NCBI GenBank assembly: GCA_001939145.1
Contig: LSRX01001179.1
Location: 88,745-152,744 of the forward strand
From: Symbiodinium microadriaticum
Lineage: Eukaryota > Sar > Dinophyceae > Suessiales > Symbiodiniaceae
Length of the DNA: 64,000 nt
Direction: 5' to 3'
Positions 42,612-54,310 of the stretch are shown in pieces; the first letter of the stretch is position 1, and every line of letters begins with the position of its first letter. The translations under genes were made by a program, and so were the position numbers. The notes beneath the pieces were generated by a model, which saw only the letters and a program-made list of their open reading frames with translations, did no database searches and had not been told where the DNA came from.

Positions 42612-45600
42612 TTGACATGACCCAAAGCTGTACATTAAGTCGCTTGTGAGAAGCGCAAAAGGTCAGAGGTCCATACATGCGGTAGTGTGCCAGAAAGAGT
42701 CAACTCGTGAGCGTACAATATAAGGTGTGCGAACGCGCTTTTACAGAAGCTAAGGCCCTCGCCTCGCAGCCTGCTCGCACTCTGCGGGGCCCAGGATGGG
42801 GAAGAGTGAAAGCTGCGCCTTAGAGCACAAAATCAGGCGTTCGAAACGCGAGCCATAAGTGCTTGAGAAGGTCTTGGGAAATCCTGCTTCTTGCTTTGCT
42901 TCTTGCTTTGCAGCATGCAAGAGCGTAGGAGACCGAGGGGGGCAGTCTTTTGCTCCAGAGCAGGGAAGGTGAGAGGCGCGCGTCGGCACGAGGCCACGGC
43001 ACAGGTGCCAGATTCAATCAGCTGCACGAAGGCACCCTGGCAGCGACTCACGGAGTCACGAAGCACAGGAGTCCCTGCGGCACTAGCGGTCACAAGCGCC
43101 TCCGGCGACGTCGTGGTGCTCGCTGTGCTCGTCCGGCTGATGCTGGTCGATACCTTCCGGCACCCACACAACGCACTGTCCGTCCGACCCAAGTCTTCTG
43201 GGCGCCAAAGCCGTAAAAGTCCTGGACACGGTTGACGAAGACCTCGACGAGCCCAAGCACATCATCCTGCCATCTTACATGTCTTCTCGTGTAACCCTTG
43301 GCTGCCCACGTGGTCTGGGAGGTTTGTGTCAAGCTTGTGGCCGTCGTGGTCCTCGCAGTCTCCGAACATGTGCCCCGGGGTGTAGCTGGAGCTGTAAGCT
43401 CGTGGCGGGGTGCAGTTCTTGAAAGTGAACCATTCGGTCTGAGCCTCGGCAAACGCCATCTTCGACAAAGCAACAAGACTCGAAATACATCCAACAAACG
43501 CCAATTTTGCATTCTCGCCGCGAGGCTGCTCACTAGCACGAGTCATACTGCAGAGGAAATGCCCACTCTAGGGCCTGCAGTGAAAGGCATGGTGCCGGCC
43601 CCGGCCGTCATTGGTCTGTTCCCAAATGGGGCAACATGCCGGAATCCCCCATGGATGAAAAACATGCTCTCTAGGCTTCTTTCAGATTGGTTTTGAATGA
43701 GCGAATCGGAACAATAGGCTTTGGAAAGGATTTGGTTACCCGGAAGAATAGGGTTGGGAATACGAATTGGGTTGGATAGAGTTCGGACAGGAGAATCTCC
43801 CAGTACAATACGGTTTTACTGGGTGCTACGAAATACAGCTGGAATAGGGTTAGTGATAGGGTTGAGAATACCCCTTTGCCTCGAGGCCAAGCCCTTGCAC
43901 AGGGTCAGCAGCGGAATGGAAATCATGGAAAGAAGGTTGAGAATAGCAGTCGGAATAGGGATCGGGAAGTTCAGAACGAGGTGAGCGGAGTCAGAACCGT
44001 ATCTAAACCCCCATGATAGACTTCTGATAGACCCTATTCAAGGCTTCATGCTTACTCCGCTGATGGTCTGACCTCTACATGACCAACCTTTTGCTCCTCT
44101 GCCCAAGCGCAAGGGCGTCCGTTCGTTCCACATGTCGCAAGAGTAACATTTTGACAGCATTTTCAATCGTTGGCGAGCGCTCTATTCGAACCTCCGCAAA
44201 TTTCGGGAGAAGTCGAAGGTGCGGTGTGGGTGTGTGTGTGGGTCGCAACGGGCGATGCTCGAAAGTGGAAGGCTTTGAGCCTGCAGTGGACGGATTTCAA
44301 TGGGCGCGATGCGCGTGCACAGGTGCGATGTGTGACAGTCCCACCGTCTTGAATCGTTCATTCAGGTTGACATGTCGAGCTGCAGGGGATGCCAAAGAGA
44401 AAAAACACAAACGAAAACCGACTCCTGGGCGCCCCACGGGTCGCCAAGAGGCGGGCGGCCGGTCTGCCATGACCCGAGCATCCAGGAACTCCCAACTGTC
44501 ACAGGAATCGGCTTTGAGTCGGTTGCATTGTTCCCCCCAAACTCTTTGGAGCTATGAAAGGCCAAGGCCAACTTTAAGGCGCAGGCTAGACACCGTCTTG
44601 TGAGCCATGCAACTCAAAGGCCGTGGGGTCGTTGTCGGGGCAGTCATCCCCGGTGACGTAGCCTCGGCGAGTCACGGAACCTTCTGGAGATTTCGTGTCT
44701 GGAATGTCCGCCCCGACTTTCCCGGTGAAAGAAGGCCACGTCAGGCGGCTAGCTACAGGAGAGCTGCATGCGGATATTAAAGGACGGACGTAACGACCCA
44801 TCCGGACCAAACATCCCTGAGTCAATGCACGCCATCTGAGCAAAGAGACCGTGCCCTGAGCAGTAGTTGTCTCCACCCTCCACCACTCTGACATGTATGG
44901 CGCACTGCCCAATCAGTTCCGTTCACTCTCGCCCTGTGGTCATCATCGTTTCCGAGACGTCACCGGAGAGAAAGAACCGATGGCAGGCCAACGCTCTATG
45001 CACTCTCCTCCGAGGGCCCCCACTGTAGGAATCCACCTCGAAGCCGGACACACTGAGAGGAGACGGGAGACGAGGAGAGGAGGAGAGAGAGGGTGGAGAG
45101 TGCGCCCCGCGGCCCGCGCCGGCATCAGCTCCGGCGAGGCCAGGATCAGCGGGCGCCTGGCTGGGCTGGGCCACTTCCCCTTCCCTCCCCTGACTGGCCG
45201 GCCCCTCGTGGGCGCGCCTGTTGCTGTCCCGCCACTTCGTCTCGAGCCGGAGATCTACGGCGTTGCCCGGCGGGCTGCCTGCTGCGAGCGAGCCTCCATC
45301 TTACAGAGTCTCGCAAAAATCTTGGGTGCCGGACCCTGCCAAGAACCGCCAGGATTGCCTTTTCTAGTCATCTGAGCACGTCTTCACACGTCACAGGATG
45401 CTTCACAGAGTCCTCCTAGGCTCAAACAGACAACTTGCATCTCCATACTGCTAACGATGCACAACTCACACAACCTCCGTGCAGATCTGTTGCTGGCACT
45501 GGCCAATGCCATGTCAACATCTGCGCCACAGTTCCTTGGCACTCTCCACGGATCACAACTGTATGGGCCTTTTTGACAACTGCTCCGGCCTGAAGTAGAG

Positions 45601-45829
45601 CTCCGCAACTGCATGGGCCTGGGCTGCTGCACACTTCAACCCTCCTCCGTCGCAGTCGGCAAAGCACAGAGGACATCACGCAGCAGCAGCTTCCACCTGC
45701 AATCGCGAGATTTCACCCCTTTCGCCACGACTACAATCAAAGCCGCCTTCGTCTGCTATTTGCGTGGGTGTGAATCGGTAATAGTAGTAGCCGTTCACCT
45801 TTCAGCAACTCATCATCGATGCAAAGCAT

Positions 45830-46240
45830 TGCAAGTGAAGTCTCGCATTTGCCTGAGTCGTAGTACTGGTGGTGGTGGAACTTGAGGTGGTCGAAATTGT
45901 TGCAGTGGATGTTGAAGTGACCGTGGCTGATGTGGACAAAGTCACGCTTGTAGTCCTGCTGCGGGGCACTGGGGGGCGCCGTCTTTTCTCTCAGAGACCG
46001 GCCGAGGCTCGAACGTGGTGGTGCTAGTGCTCGTTGGTCCCAGGTAGGTTGTCGTCTGTACAAGCAAAGTCTGCGCTGTGGGTTTTCGGGGCAAGAACCA
46101 CGTAAAGACAAGTCGCAGATGATGTTACGGATGAGGTCCGTGACGATGTCAGGGTCGTCCGCGTTCCGGTGGAGGTTGTCGTGGTCACCCAGGCCTTGGG
46201 GCTCGGCTCTCACGCACACAAGGCATCTTGCCCAACTCAC
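45830..46240 (-). CDS. Possible Thr/Ser-rich exons, unrecognised
   Basis: Minus-strand frames give stretches of almost only Thr and Ser: about 46115-46200 (VTTTTSTGTRTTLTSSRTSS) and about 45840-45965 (TTSVTLSTSATVTSTSTATI and similar). Mucin-like Thr tracts are common in dinoflagellate surface proteins. The two stretches are in different frames, so introns, or decay, must separate them. Confidence 0.25.
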
Positions 46241-46924
46241 AGCCTGAACTCCCATGTCGAAGGCACACTGGTCGATCACCTCACCCCAGGGCTGAAAACG
46301 GGCACACACTCGGAGTCACGGCCCGAGGTTCGGAAATCGTGGGCAAGCGATGGCAATCGTGTGACCAGATTGTGGCATGTGCTGGCTCCTGTGCAGGCTC
46401 TCACAGATCTGTCCCAGTCATTGCGACCTTCTCATGTTCCAAGTGTCAGTGTTCGGTTGGGATTCTCGTGGCTTGGGTGACTCTCGGGTCCAATGAAACA
46501 GACAGCACGTCGCCGTACAAAGCTCAAGTGACGCACATTCCCCTCCGATTCGCAGACTGAACTTACCACAAACCGCAATGTGGAGGACCAATACCAAAGC
46601 CTAAAGTGCCTAAAGCAACCCTCTGTGCTGCAGGCAGGAAGTTGTGCTTGGGTGACGGTCTGTTCGCCCAGGCCGCAAAAGCCGCAAAGACCTCCACCTC
46701 AGCAGTCGTGCATTGGAAAACGAAAGTCACGCAAATTCCTCAGCTCCTCACAGCTCGCAGAGCAGTTTTGCAAACTCTCACAGGACACCTCGGCAGGCGC
46801 CCTCAAATGCCAGCTTTCCTTCTGCAGCGTAAAAAGAAAAAAGGGTGTCCTCCTGACCATTGGCGGATGGCCATGACCGGGACGGCCGCTCAAAGCGGAG
46901 TGAGACACCGACCAAATTGCAGTG

Positions 46925-46963
46925 GCACAGTCGTCCTCTCTCTTTGTCTCACTCTCTCTCTCA

Positions 46964-47019
<56 letters not shown>

Positions 47020-47021
47020 AC
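46925..47021. repeat. TC/CACT microsatellite
   Basis: CTCTCACT and TCACTC units followed by a TC run of about 30 bp. Confidence 0.9.
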
Positions 47022-50000
47022 GAGGTGGGAGCCCCAGGGCGGTCCGACACTGAAGCTCGCACGCGAGCGCGCACCCGCAGTCCATCGGGTGTCTGACTCC
47101 CTTCTCCAATTTGGATCAGAGAAGGCTCGGCTGAACATGGAAAGTAAAAATCCCCCCGGAGCTTGTAAGGGCAGGGACAACGCCATCAAGTACAGCATAC
47201 AACAAGCAAGTAGGGCTCCGACCAACATAATGAAGGCTGCCAAGTCCCCTCCCCCGCTCCGGGTGGATGAAAGGGTAGAAAGAAAAGCTTGCTGGGTTTC
47301 CCCCACAAGTCTACACGGAATTGAGCGAAAGTGCCTTCATCCCCCGAGTTCAGACGCTGAGTACCGCATATTTGCTTGAAAAGACACTAGGATTGCGATG
47401 CCAGTTCGGGCCTCCTGGATCGAGTTTGCCTGAGAAAGGACCAGGATGTCCCCCAGCCCTGTTTAAAGAATTCGCACAGGCGGGTACAGCAGGAACAGAC
47501 TGAACGACATGTACAAAACGTGGCTTCCCCATCGTAATGAAGGAAAGGCTGCCTAAGGGTCCATGTGTCAGAATCCCCCGAGTACAGTCAACCAAGCAAA
47601 GTAGACAAAGAACGCGTACATGATCCCCCGGCTGCAAAGAAAGAAAGCACTTGGGTATGACAATCATGTCAGCACTCCCTTCGAATTATCCCCGGTCTCT
47701 CACTTTTGCTCCGCATCTTCAGTCATCGGCTGTTCCCCCGCATGCGCTTCGTCCTCCTCATCCCCCCAATCTACTTCGACAGGGGTTGAGCTCGCTGCGG
47801 CGTGGTACTGCGCGTCCTCGGTCTTGTGGGTCTGGTTGGGGTCCCCCATGTCCTTCTCTTGAGGGCTTGGGTTAGCCGTGGCACGGTGTTGCACATCCTC
47901 GGGCTTCTGGCTGTCAGGACCTTCTCGGCCTTGTTCTTTTTGCCGTGGCGCAGCTCGGCAGTCCGGGTGTCCTGTGTTCCCCCGTGCCGCTGGTTCGCCA
48001 GGACTTCTTTGTGCTTGTAGCAGCCTTCTCCCCCATCATGAGGTTTGTGGTACCACGGTCCATGCAGACATGTTTTACATGTCACCCCGATCTCTCGCAG
48101 TCGCTCGGCTAACCTCAGTTGTTCTTCCCAGGTGGTTTTTCATGTTGGGCGGCTTAGCACTGAGAGGCCTGTTCTCCCCCCCTTCTCTGCCTCCACTGAG
48201 GCTGCTTGAGCTTGCCATGGATCTCCCCCACGTAGCCAGGATGATCACCAAGGGTTCCGCAACGAAAAAGCATGCTCCGTCCCCCTACTAGAGGGCCACC
48301 CCCCGAAGAGGGGCCTCGTTCAGGATCTGGAGTGGCGCGGGAAGGAATAGGGGCCTCTTAAGCAAAGTGGCGACGGGCGTGGAGCACCACTGGGCTCCCC
48401 CGAGGTCACAACCTCGAGTTAACTCTCCGTCCTCCCCCCCGTACAAGAGGGCGGCACAGCCCCCCAAGCACAGGCGCTCTCTCGTGCGGCGCTGGGTCGC
48501 TGGCGGAGCCGAAGGCTTTGTAACCCGTGGCATCAGCAAGGACTGCCTGAGGAAAGCCGCCACAAGTCTCAGGTACGTCTCCGGCATCTTGTAACTTCTT
48601 CCCAGCGCCTCATATCTGAAGGGGGTGTTCAGCAGATTGATCTGCCTCGCAACTCGAGGAAACCCCCAAGCGATCCAAGTGCTTCCTTCTGCCGGGATGC
48701 ATAGTTCCGCTGAAGGGTGACCCACGACAGTCCGACGCGAGGCCCCAGGGTGCCCTCAGAGCTCAAGCATCTGAGCATTCGCAGCTTTCATCGTGCACTC
48801 TTGATCTTAGCCATGCACACTCCTGCGCCAGAAACATCCTCAGCTAAGATGAGCTGTCAGAAAACTGCCGACAATTGTCTTGGAAGCGGACGGCAAACGT
48901 TGCGTCAACCAAGCTCACGATGACCTCACATTCTGCGCTTCGAAGATGCATCCCTACAGACGTCAGGTGCTCTCAGAGGGCAACTAAGCTCCGTTTGTTT
49001 CTCAGGCTTTGACAGATGCGTCACCCACTTGGGGATCTTGCAGGAGCTTCAGTTTCCGCCAGACCGTCTGGGCATCGTTCAGCCTCCAAACGAGACGCAC
49101 GACGAAAGGCGATTCCTGAAACCTGCTTGCTGGGACACCTGGACCAGTTGTCCACCTCCGGCAGGTTCAAGTATGACCTAGGTGAAGACACAATCGACAG
49201 ACACACACTCTCTCCTCTCACTCCCAGCAATAACCCAGAATTGGTGCAGCGTTCGCCGTGCATCTTTTGGGCGCCGGCGCACCGTTGTCGTAGAGCAGCC
49301 AGTCGCCTCAGTTTTATTCCTGTCCCTGTGTTGTGTGCAACCTGCTTAGGCCCTGAAAGCCCCCAAAACCCCCAAACCCTAAACCCTTATCCCCTACATC
49401 CGAGGAAGTCGAAGGCCTAACGGGCCCAACTTCACACTACGGATGAAAAGCTGGATGCATTATCAAAACAGCCCGCAGAAGCTTCGTTACATTCCATGCA
49501 AGCCAACTGCATTGCGCTTACTGCCAACAGACCATCTGTTCAATTTCGGAAACCTCTAACCAGCAACGCCAAGAGAAAACTGTACTGCCTGTGCGGAAAG
49601 GAGTGCACGGATAACCCGCATCACAGTATGAAGACTCCAAGGCTAAGGTTGGCACTCGCAGTCGCATTGTCACATTGTGCACGGGTTAGTGGTGCCTCTA
49701 GCGCCCAACAGCGGTGATTGCTGCATAAGCGGATGGGAACATGTCTGCAGCTGGTTTGTCCTGACAGCAGCACTACTACGCTTGTCTCAAGCCACGGCCA
49801 GACAGGCCAAGGCTTTCAGGAACAAGGGCAGCATGTTACCTCAAGACATGTCTCACTTCACTCGTTCCAGACCTCAGAGCAACACGGTGTCGAGGCCTGC
49901 TACACGATGCGCGCCGAAGCATCGTCTGCCGGTGTGCGCAAATGCTCTTCGAAAGCAGCTCCTCACACCACCCGTGTTAGGGGGTCCAAGCACACTCCCA

Positions 50001-50484
50001 AGGACCAATTACCTTCGACGAAGTGGGGTTGGCCAGTCGCATTTTGCAGGTGCCTCATACGTCATGTGGCAAATGAGTCAAACGAGATGCAAGATATCGC
50101 ATCACTCAACACGAAACGGCCTTTGTACCACTTGTGCCAACCATTCCCCTGCCGACCCGACAAATTGCACCTTGAGCCATGCAAGTCGCCAAGCGTGTTG
50201 GTAGCGCTTGGCAAATTAACCTCGTTGTTCCGAAACATCCTGAGAGATAGTGGGAGGGACGCCTGCTGTTGAGTACAGTGCAAGTCACCTGAGCAAATGC
50301 CTGCATCTTGGGTTACCAGCCGCGGCTTGTGGAAGGTGCCCGGCAGGAACCCCATCGCTCCCTGCTAAGCTGAGATCCGGCACTTATGTAGACTTAAGAT
50401 AGTCTTGCTTAGCAAAGCCCCAGACAGAGCGAATCTCTCCACGTAGCGCAGACCCAGCACACTCTCCCTCGAGACTTTACCCAG

Positions 50485-50601
50485 ATGACAGAATGACAAG
50501 CCCGCTGGGCGTTTGCGATGAAGGCACGATGACGGCACAGCACGACAAGGGTACGATGACGACGCGGCTGCGAGGCGGAGCAGGGCCTGTCATTCTGTCA
50601 T
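50485..50601. repeat. 117-bp inverted-repeat (foldback) element
   Basis: 19-bp arms ATGACAGAATGACAAGCCC at 50485-50503 and, inverted, 50583-50601, with one mismatch. TACCCAG also lies just outside both arms in inverted orientation. Further single copies of the arm lie at about 50690, 50811, 50970 (inverted) and 51041. Confidence 0.7.
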
Positions 50602-51128
50602 GGCTCTTCTGGGTAGAGTGCTCTCTCCGCTGAGTTCCGAAAACAGCAGCAAAAAACGGATGTAACCAAAAAATGATGCAGCACAGCACAGAATGGCAGA
50701 ATGACAAGCCGCCGCACCCCCGAGATGCTTGATGCTCGCACCCAGATGCGACCAGATGCAAAAAGTTTGTCACTCTGTTATTCGGTCGAAAAATAGGAAA
50801 AACGGGCGCATGACAGAATGACAAAATGCCACGCCCCCTCCAGCGCGTCGGCATCCAGAGCATCGGCATCGAGAGCATCAAAGTAGGGTTGGCAATAGGG
50901 TACCGGGAGTCCGAAGCAAGCAAATATTGGTTTAACTATTCGTTTGGTGCTTTTTCGGGCTTGCCATTCTTGTCATTTTGTCATTCGGGCTGCGTGTCCG
51001 GAAAGGCTGTTTTTTCACGTTAAAGCCGGATCCAGGCGTAATGACCAAAATGACAAGCCAAAACAGAATATCACCTCCTCAGGGTACAGCCCGAAAGCGT
51101 CTTGTTGGCTTACCTTTGAAGCCCCCTC

Positions 51129-51310
51129 TGCGAAAGTACACCAGTACAGAATGAGCACCAAACTACCCTAAAGTAATTCGTGCACAAGCTCACTCAGCTG
51201 AGACACCAAAGTAGCCCTGAAGTTCAGATGCGCCTTTCTCTCCAAGGGCAAAGTGTCTTGAGCCACCAAAGTGGCAGGTCGAGAGAGAATGGGGACGTGT
51301 TATTTTCACA
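51129..51310 (-). repeat. Putative 3' LTR of element D
   Basis: On the minus strand TGTGAAAATAACACG starts right after the purine-rich GAGGAGGCG. The same start follows GGGAGACG at 62286 in element C, with weak similarity continuing downstream. The far end at 51129 (CTTTCGCA) is a guess from a CA terminus and the end of the ACTTT-rich region. No second LTR was found. Confidence 0.45.
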
Positions 51311-51649
51311 CGCCTCCTCGAGACTAAAGTATTGACTTTATTCTCGCAAAGTATACACGTCCATACATGTGTGCATGCACGTAGAAAAGTGAGCTCGCTT
51401 TTGCGCTTCAGGAGAAAAGTAGCAACGAAGGTCTCCTATCTACAACCTCCAAGAAAGTTGCCTTCAAAGCTGGAGAAATGCTGAACGCATACAGCATCCA
51501 AAGTTGAGTCGTGGTGCCACAAAAGTGTCGTGCGCTCACGGCACATCAAAGTGCAGCGTGGCCAAGCTGTTGGTTGGCCCATTGAAGTGCAGCAACCCAA
51601 AGTGAAGCAAAGTAAGGCTCAACCCCGAGAGGGGCGAAAAGTAGCCTCA

Positions 51650-52627
51650 TCATAGCCTTGGCCTCGCGTAGCGTTGCAAAAGTTCGCGAGGTATCTCATC
51701 CCACCAAAAAGTGTTTGTAAGCGCCTCATAGGCATGCGCAGGAACTGGTAGATGGAAAAGTCTATAGAATGTCCGGCTGTTTTCAAAAGTGTTGTTCAAA
51801 GCATTCACCAAGAACTCCGGTTCGACCGGATGCAAAAGTACCACCATACCAGATAAAGTCGCAGCGTCCACGGCAGGGTGTAGCTGAAAAGTCGTTGGTG
51901 GCATCAACCCAACAAAGTAATCCAGATATCTTCGATTCCAAATTCTGCTGGAACTCAGAAAAGTGTCCCACTTGGCCCATGAAAGTCTGAAGCCAAGAGT
52001 GGTCAGCATTTTTCCATATGCTGGGTTGGAAAGTCCACGCTGACGTCTTATGGACAACCCGAACGTGAAAAGTAACAAAGCGCTGCGAAGGCTAAAGGAA
52101 AAGTTGAGAACCTGGTCAGAGAGCCATGCGCACTCTTCACCCTTAAGTTCAAAAACTCCTCCGCGTAGAACCTGCAAAAGTTTTGGCACCAACAAAGTGC
52201 TCGGGAAGGTGATCCACAACATAAAAGTTGCCATATCATCTCCCAAAGTGCGAGGCACTCCGGGAAGCAGCTGCCTGAACACAAAGTGGAACATAGTATT
52301 CTGTATGATCCAAAGTTCCACTGCTGTGTATACCCCAAGATGCTCGCGACCGGGATACAAAGTGGCAGCGAGGGCTGGCAACGTAGAAAGTTGCAGCGAG
52401 CCGGGCAGCACCTGTAAAGTCTCCCACGTTGGGATTCCCGGCCAAAGTTGGCCCGGGATCCACAGTTGCTCGCACTGCCTAGTGCGCAGGAGGTCTGCGA
52501 AAGTTGCCGGCTCGTACTGTGCATTGTACATTGAAAAAGTAGGCTGCAGGCCTTGCCAGAAAGTATATGGGCCACCCGGCATTATCGTCCAGGGTGGCTC
52601 TCGCCTTGGCAAAGTCTTCGGCGCCAT
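51650..52627 (-). CDS. Element D ORF2, unknown protein of 325 residues
   Basis: The ATG at 52627 overlaps the stop of the preceding ORF as TGATG, suggesting coupled translation. The product is rich in aromatic and aliphatic residues, with hydrophobic stretches (FSFSLRSALLLFTFGL, DDMATFMLWITFPSTLL), and ends WWDEIPRELLQRYARPRL. Thr-Phe and Thr-Leu pairs recur about every 17 residues because ACTTT falls in the coding frame. No domain recognised. It sits just before the LTR-like end, the place of RNase H or an extra ORF in LTR elements. Confidence 0.5.
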   Translation of the reverse strand: MAPKTLPRREPPWTIMPGGPYTFWQGLQPTFSMYNAQYEPATFADLLRTRQCEQLWIPGQLWPGIPTWETLQVLPGSLQLSTLPALAATLYPGREHLGVYTAVELWIIQNTMFHFVFRQLLPGVPRTLGDDMATFMLWITFPSTLLVPKLLQVLRGGVFELKGEECAWLSDQVLNFSFSLRSALLLFTFGLSIRRQRGLSNPAYGKMLTTLGFRLSWAKWDTFLSSSRIWNRRYLDYFVGLMPPTTFQLHPAVDAATLSGMVVLLHPVEPEFLVNALNNTFENSRTFYRLFHLPVPAHAYEALTNTFWWDEIPRELLQRYARPRL

Positions 52628-53034
52628 CACCGGCCCCTGCGGCCGAAAGTGGCCACCCTGATCAATCCTCGCAAAAGTCTGCGGAAAAGATGCCGGAGCC
52701 AGCCAGCAAAGTTGGCGAGCTCAGGGGTGACGAGCACCAGAAAGGTGGCAAGCAGCCAAAGTGCAAAGAGACCCACAACCAAGAAAAAGACAAAGTTCCC
52801 AAAGTTGCGGCCAGGCTGCTCTGGCAGAGGCACTCCAGCAGCCTCAAAGTCCTGCGGGGACAAAAGTGGGCGACGGCCCACGTGTATCGGATCTGGACAA
52901 AAGTCCTGACTCCCACGACCTTGCGGCAAAAGGCCAAAGTCGAGTTCAGGGAGAGAGGCCCGCTGAAGCAAAAGCCTCAAAAGTCTCACCTCTCCTTCGG
53001 TGAGCGGCGGCTCTTGCGCAAAGTTCTGCTCCAT
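52627..53034 (-). CDS. Element D ORF1, small membrane-type protein
   Basis: 135 residues from the ATG at 53034. The first half is acidic and Pro-rich (EPPLTEGEVRLLRLLL, PEQPGRNFG). It is followed by one strong hydrophobic segment (FVFFLVVGLFALWLLATFLVLV) and a basic amphipathic tail (RHLFRRLLRGLIRVATFGRRGR). This looks like a single-pass membrane protein. The stop overlaps the ORF2 start. No family recognised. Confidence 0.45.
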   Translation of the reverse strand: MEQNFAQEPPLTEGEVRLLRLLLQRASLPELDFGLLPQGRGSQDFCPDPIHVGRRPLLSPQDFEAAGVPLPEQPGRNFGNFVFFLVVGLFALWLLATFLVLVTPELANFAGWLRHLFRRLLRGLIRVATFGRRGR

Positions 53035-53708
53035 CAATACCAAGTCTCAGGCACTGATGCAGAAAAGTTGCCAGTGCAACCGTAAAGTCAGAGAAACCAT
53101 GGCGCAGCAAGCGAGCGAACGACCAAAGTTCAAAGTGAAAAACGGTTGCAGCAGAAAGGCGCAAAGTTAAAACCAAAACCCACGACAAACCGAACACCCT
53201 GAACGGAAAAGTCAAGTGAGCTTCCATATGTACATTAAAGACAAAGTCGTGCTTTGCACGGGAAAATCGTCACCATCACCGGAAAAGTCACACACCTCAC
53301 CGGCAAAGTTTCACGGTAAAAGTTTCTTCATTTCGGTTCGGGAAAACTGGAAAACGGAAAACTTAAAATCGAAAATTCTAAAGTTCTTGTTCGGAGAACA
53401 GAAAACAATTTCGAAGACGAACGAAAGTCGAGACATGCCTTTAAAGTCTTTTCCAGTTGAGCCACCTCGAGCCAAACAGCTGCAAGCTAGGGTTAGGGAG
53501 AGGCGAGGCACAGGCACTACGAACCCGACTAAAGGCAGCACCCACTAAACCTGACCCCAGAGCCCTCGCACACACTCGGACACTGACTCACTTTTCCTTT
53601 CGGCGTCGAACGGGATTCGTTACTCCAGTCGCTCTCGGCGAGAGCGAGAGGACACTGAAGCAAACTCAGGCTCACAGCCCAAGTACTCACAGCAAAGCTC
53701 GTCTAAGA

Positions 53709-53775
53709 CGGAAGCACAGTGAAGTTTGCAAGCTGTCTCCAGGAAGCACAGTGAAGTTTGCAAGCTGTCTCAACG
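53709..53775. repeat. 32-bp tandem duplication
   Basis: GGAAGCACAGTGAAGTTTGC and the following 12 bases occur twice in tandem, in the 3' part of the DIRS-like element. Confidence 0.85.
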
Positions 53776-53852
53776 AAGCTTTCTTCAAGGCGCACAGCGA
53801 AGCGTGCTGCACTGGAAGTGGTGCACAGCGGGGCCGCGTGCAACTCTGCAAG

Positions 53853-54310
53853 CTACGGAGTCAAAGCCTGGCAAGTTTCACCCCTTCTTAACCGCCTACT
53901 ACCCCGAAGGCTTGAGCAGCTGAAGGCAGCTGCTAAGAGCACCACTGGCATCATCCGCGGAGCGAGTTTGCCCCAACACAGCATCTCGCTGCAAAGCTCC
54001 CGAGATGGGAGGTCCGCAACGTTGCTGGGAGACGGGACGCGTGCACACCAACACCGGATCTCCCCGGCATCTTCCAGGGCCAGGAGGACAGAAGCTAATG
54101 CCTTAGCAGTAGGATTTCTGCCTCTGCCAGAAATGGCAACGTCTCTTGTAGAGTTGTTGTCAAGGTAAGCGACACATGGCCTGTTGGTCAGCTTAGCCTT
54201 CCAATGCACGAGTGCGACAACTAGCGCCAGGAACTCCAGTTCAAAAATGATGGTCTTCTTGTGCTTCTCTCCAAAGTGCCTCACGGCCCGGCGCGTCCAG
54301 GCAGAAGGAG
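53853..54310 (-). pseudogene. DIRS-like element: RNase H distal part, out of frame
   Basis: Continues RNase H with KHKKTIIFELEFLALVVAL (catalytic Glu), VAYLDNNSTRDVAISG (catalytic Asp) and NVADLPSREL (final Asp). It is one frame off from the upstream RT-RNase H. The shift maps near 54300-54315 beside a TTTTTC run, so it may be a mutation or a sequencing error. Confidence 0.8.

Larger units (their letters stand above)
42612..50480. other. Unassigned 7.9 kb; a few possible exons, no supported gene
   Basis: I see no convincing gene. Possible minus-strand exons: 43262-43546 (FTFKNCTPPRAYSSSYTPGH), a Cys/His-rich frame at 47771-48085 beginning TCKTCLHGPWYHKPHDGGE, and an acidic frame at 47700-47894. 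43720-43980 is a degenerate GGAATAGGGTTG-type repeat. 49350-49385 has a short CCCTAAACCC-like stretch. None is strong enough to name. Confidence 0.4.
51110..53447 (-). mobile_element. Element D: partial or non-autonomous LTR element with dense ACTTT motif
   Basis: Defined by the LTR-like 3' end at 51310, two overlapping ORFs on the minus strand, and an abrupt rise in AAAGT (plus strand), about one per 34 bp, that stops sharply at 53447. No protease, integrase or RT is visible. It may be a non-autonomous relative of element C or the 3' portion of a larger element cut by the DIRS-like insertion that begins next to it. Confidence 0.45.

Noticed and set aside
47700-48085. Cys/His-rich minus-strand frame as a zinc-finger gene
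   Set aside because: One short frame with an incomplete Cys/His pattern and a frame change; not enough to support.
49350-49385. CCCTAAACCC-like sequence as telomere repeat
   Set aside because: Less than two clean units in a C/A-rich stretch; too short for an interstitial telomere.
51129-53600. A complete element D with two LTRs
   Set aside because: No second copy of the LTR start was found near 53.4 kb or elsewhere in the window, so only a partial or truncated element is claimed.
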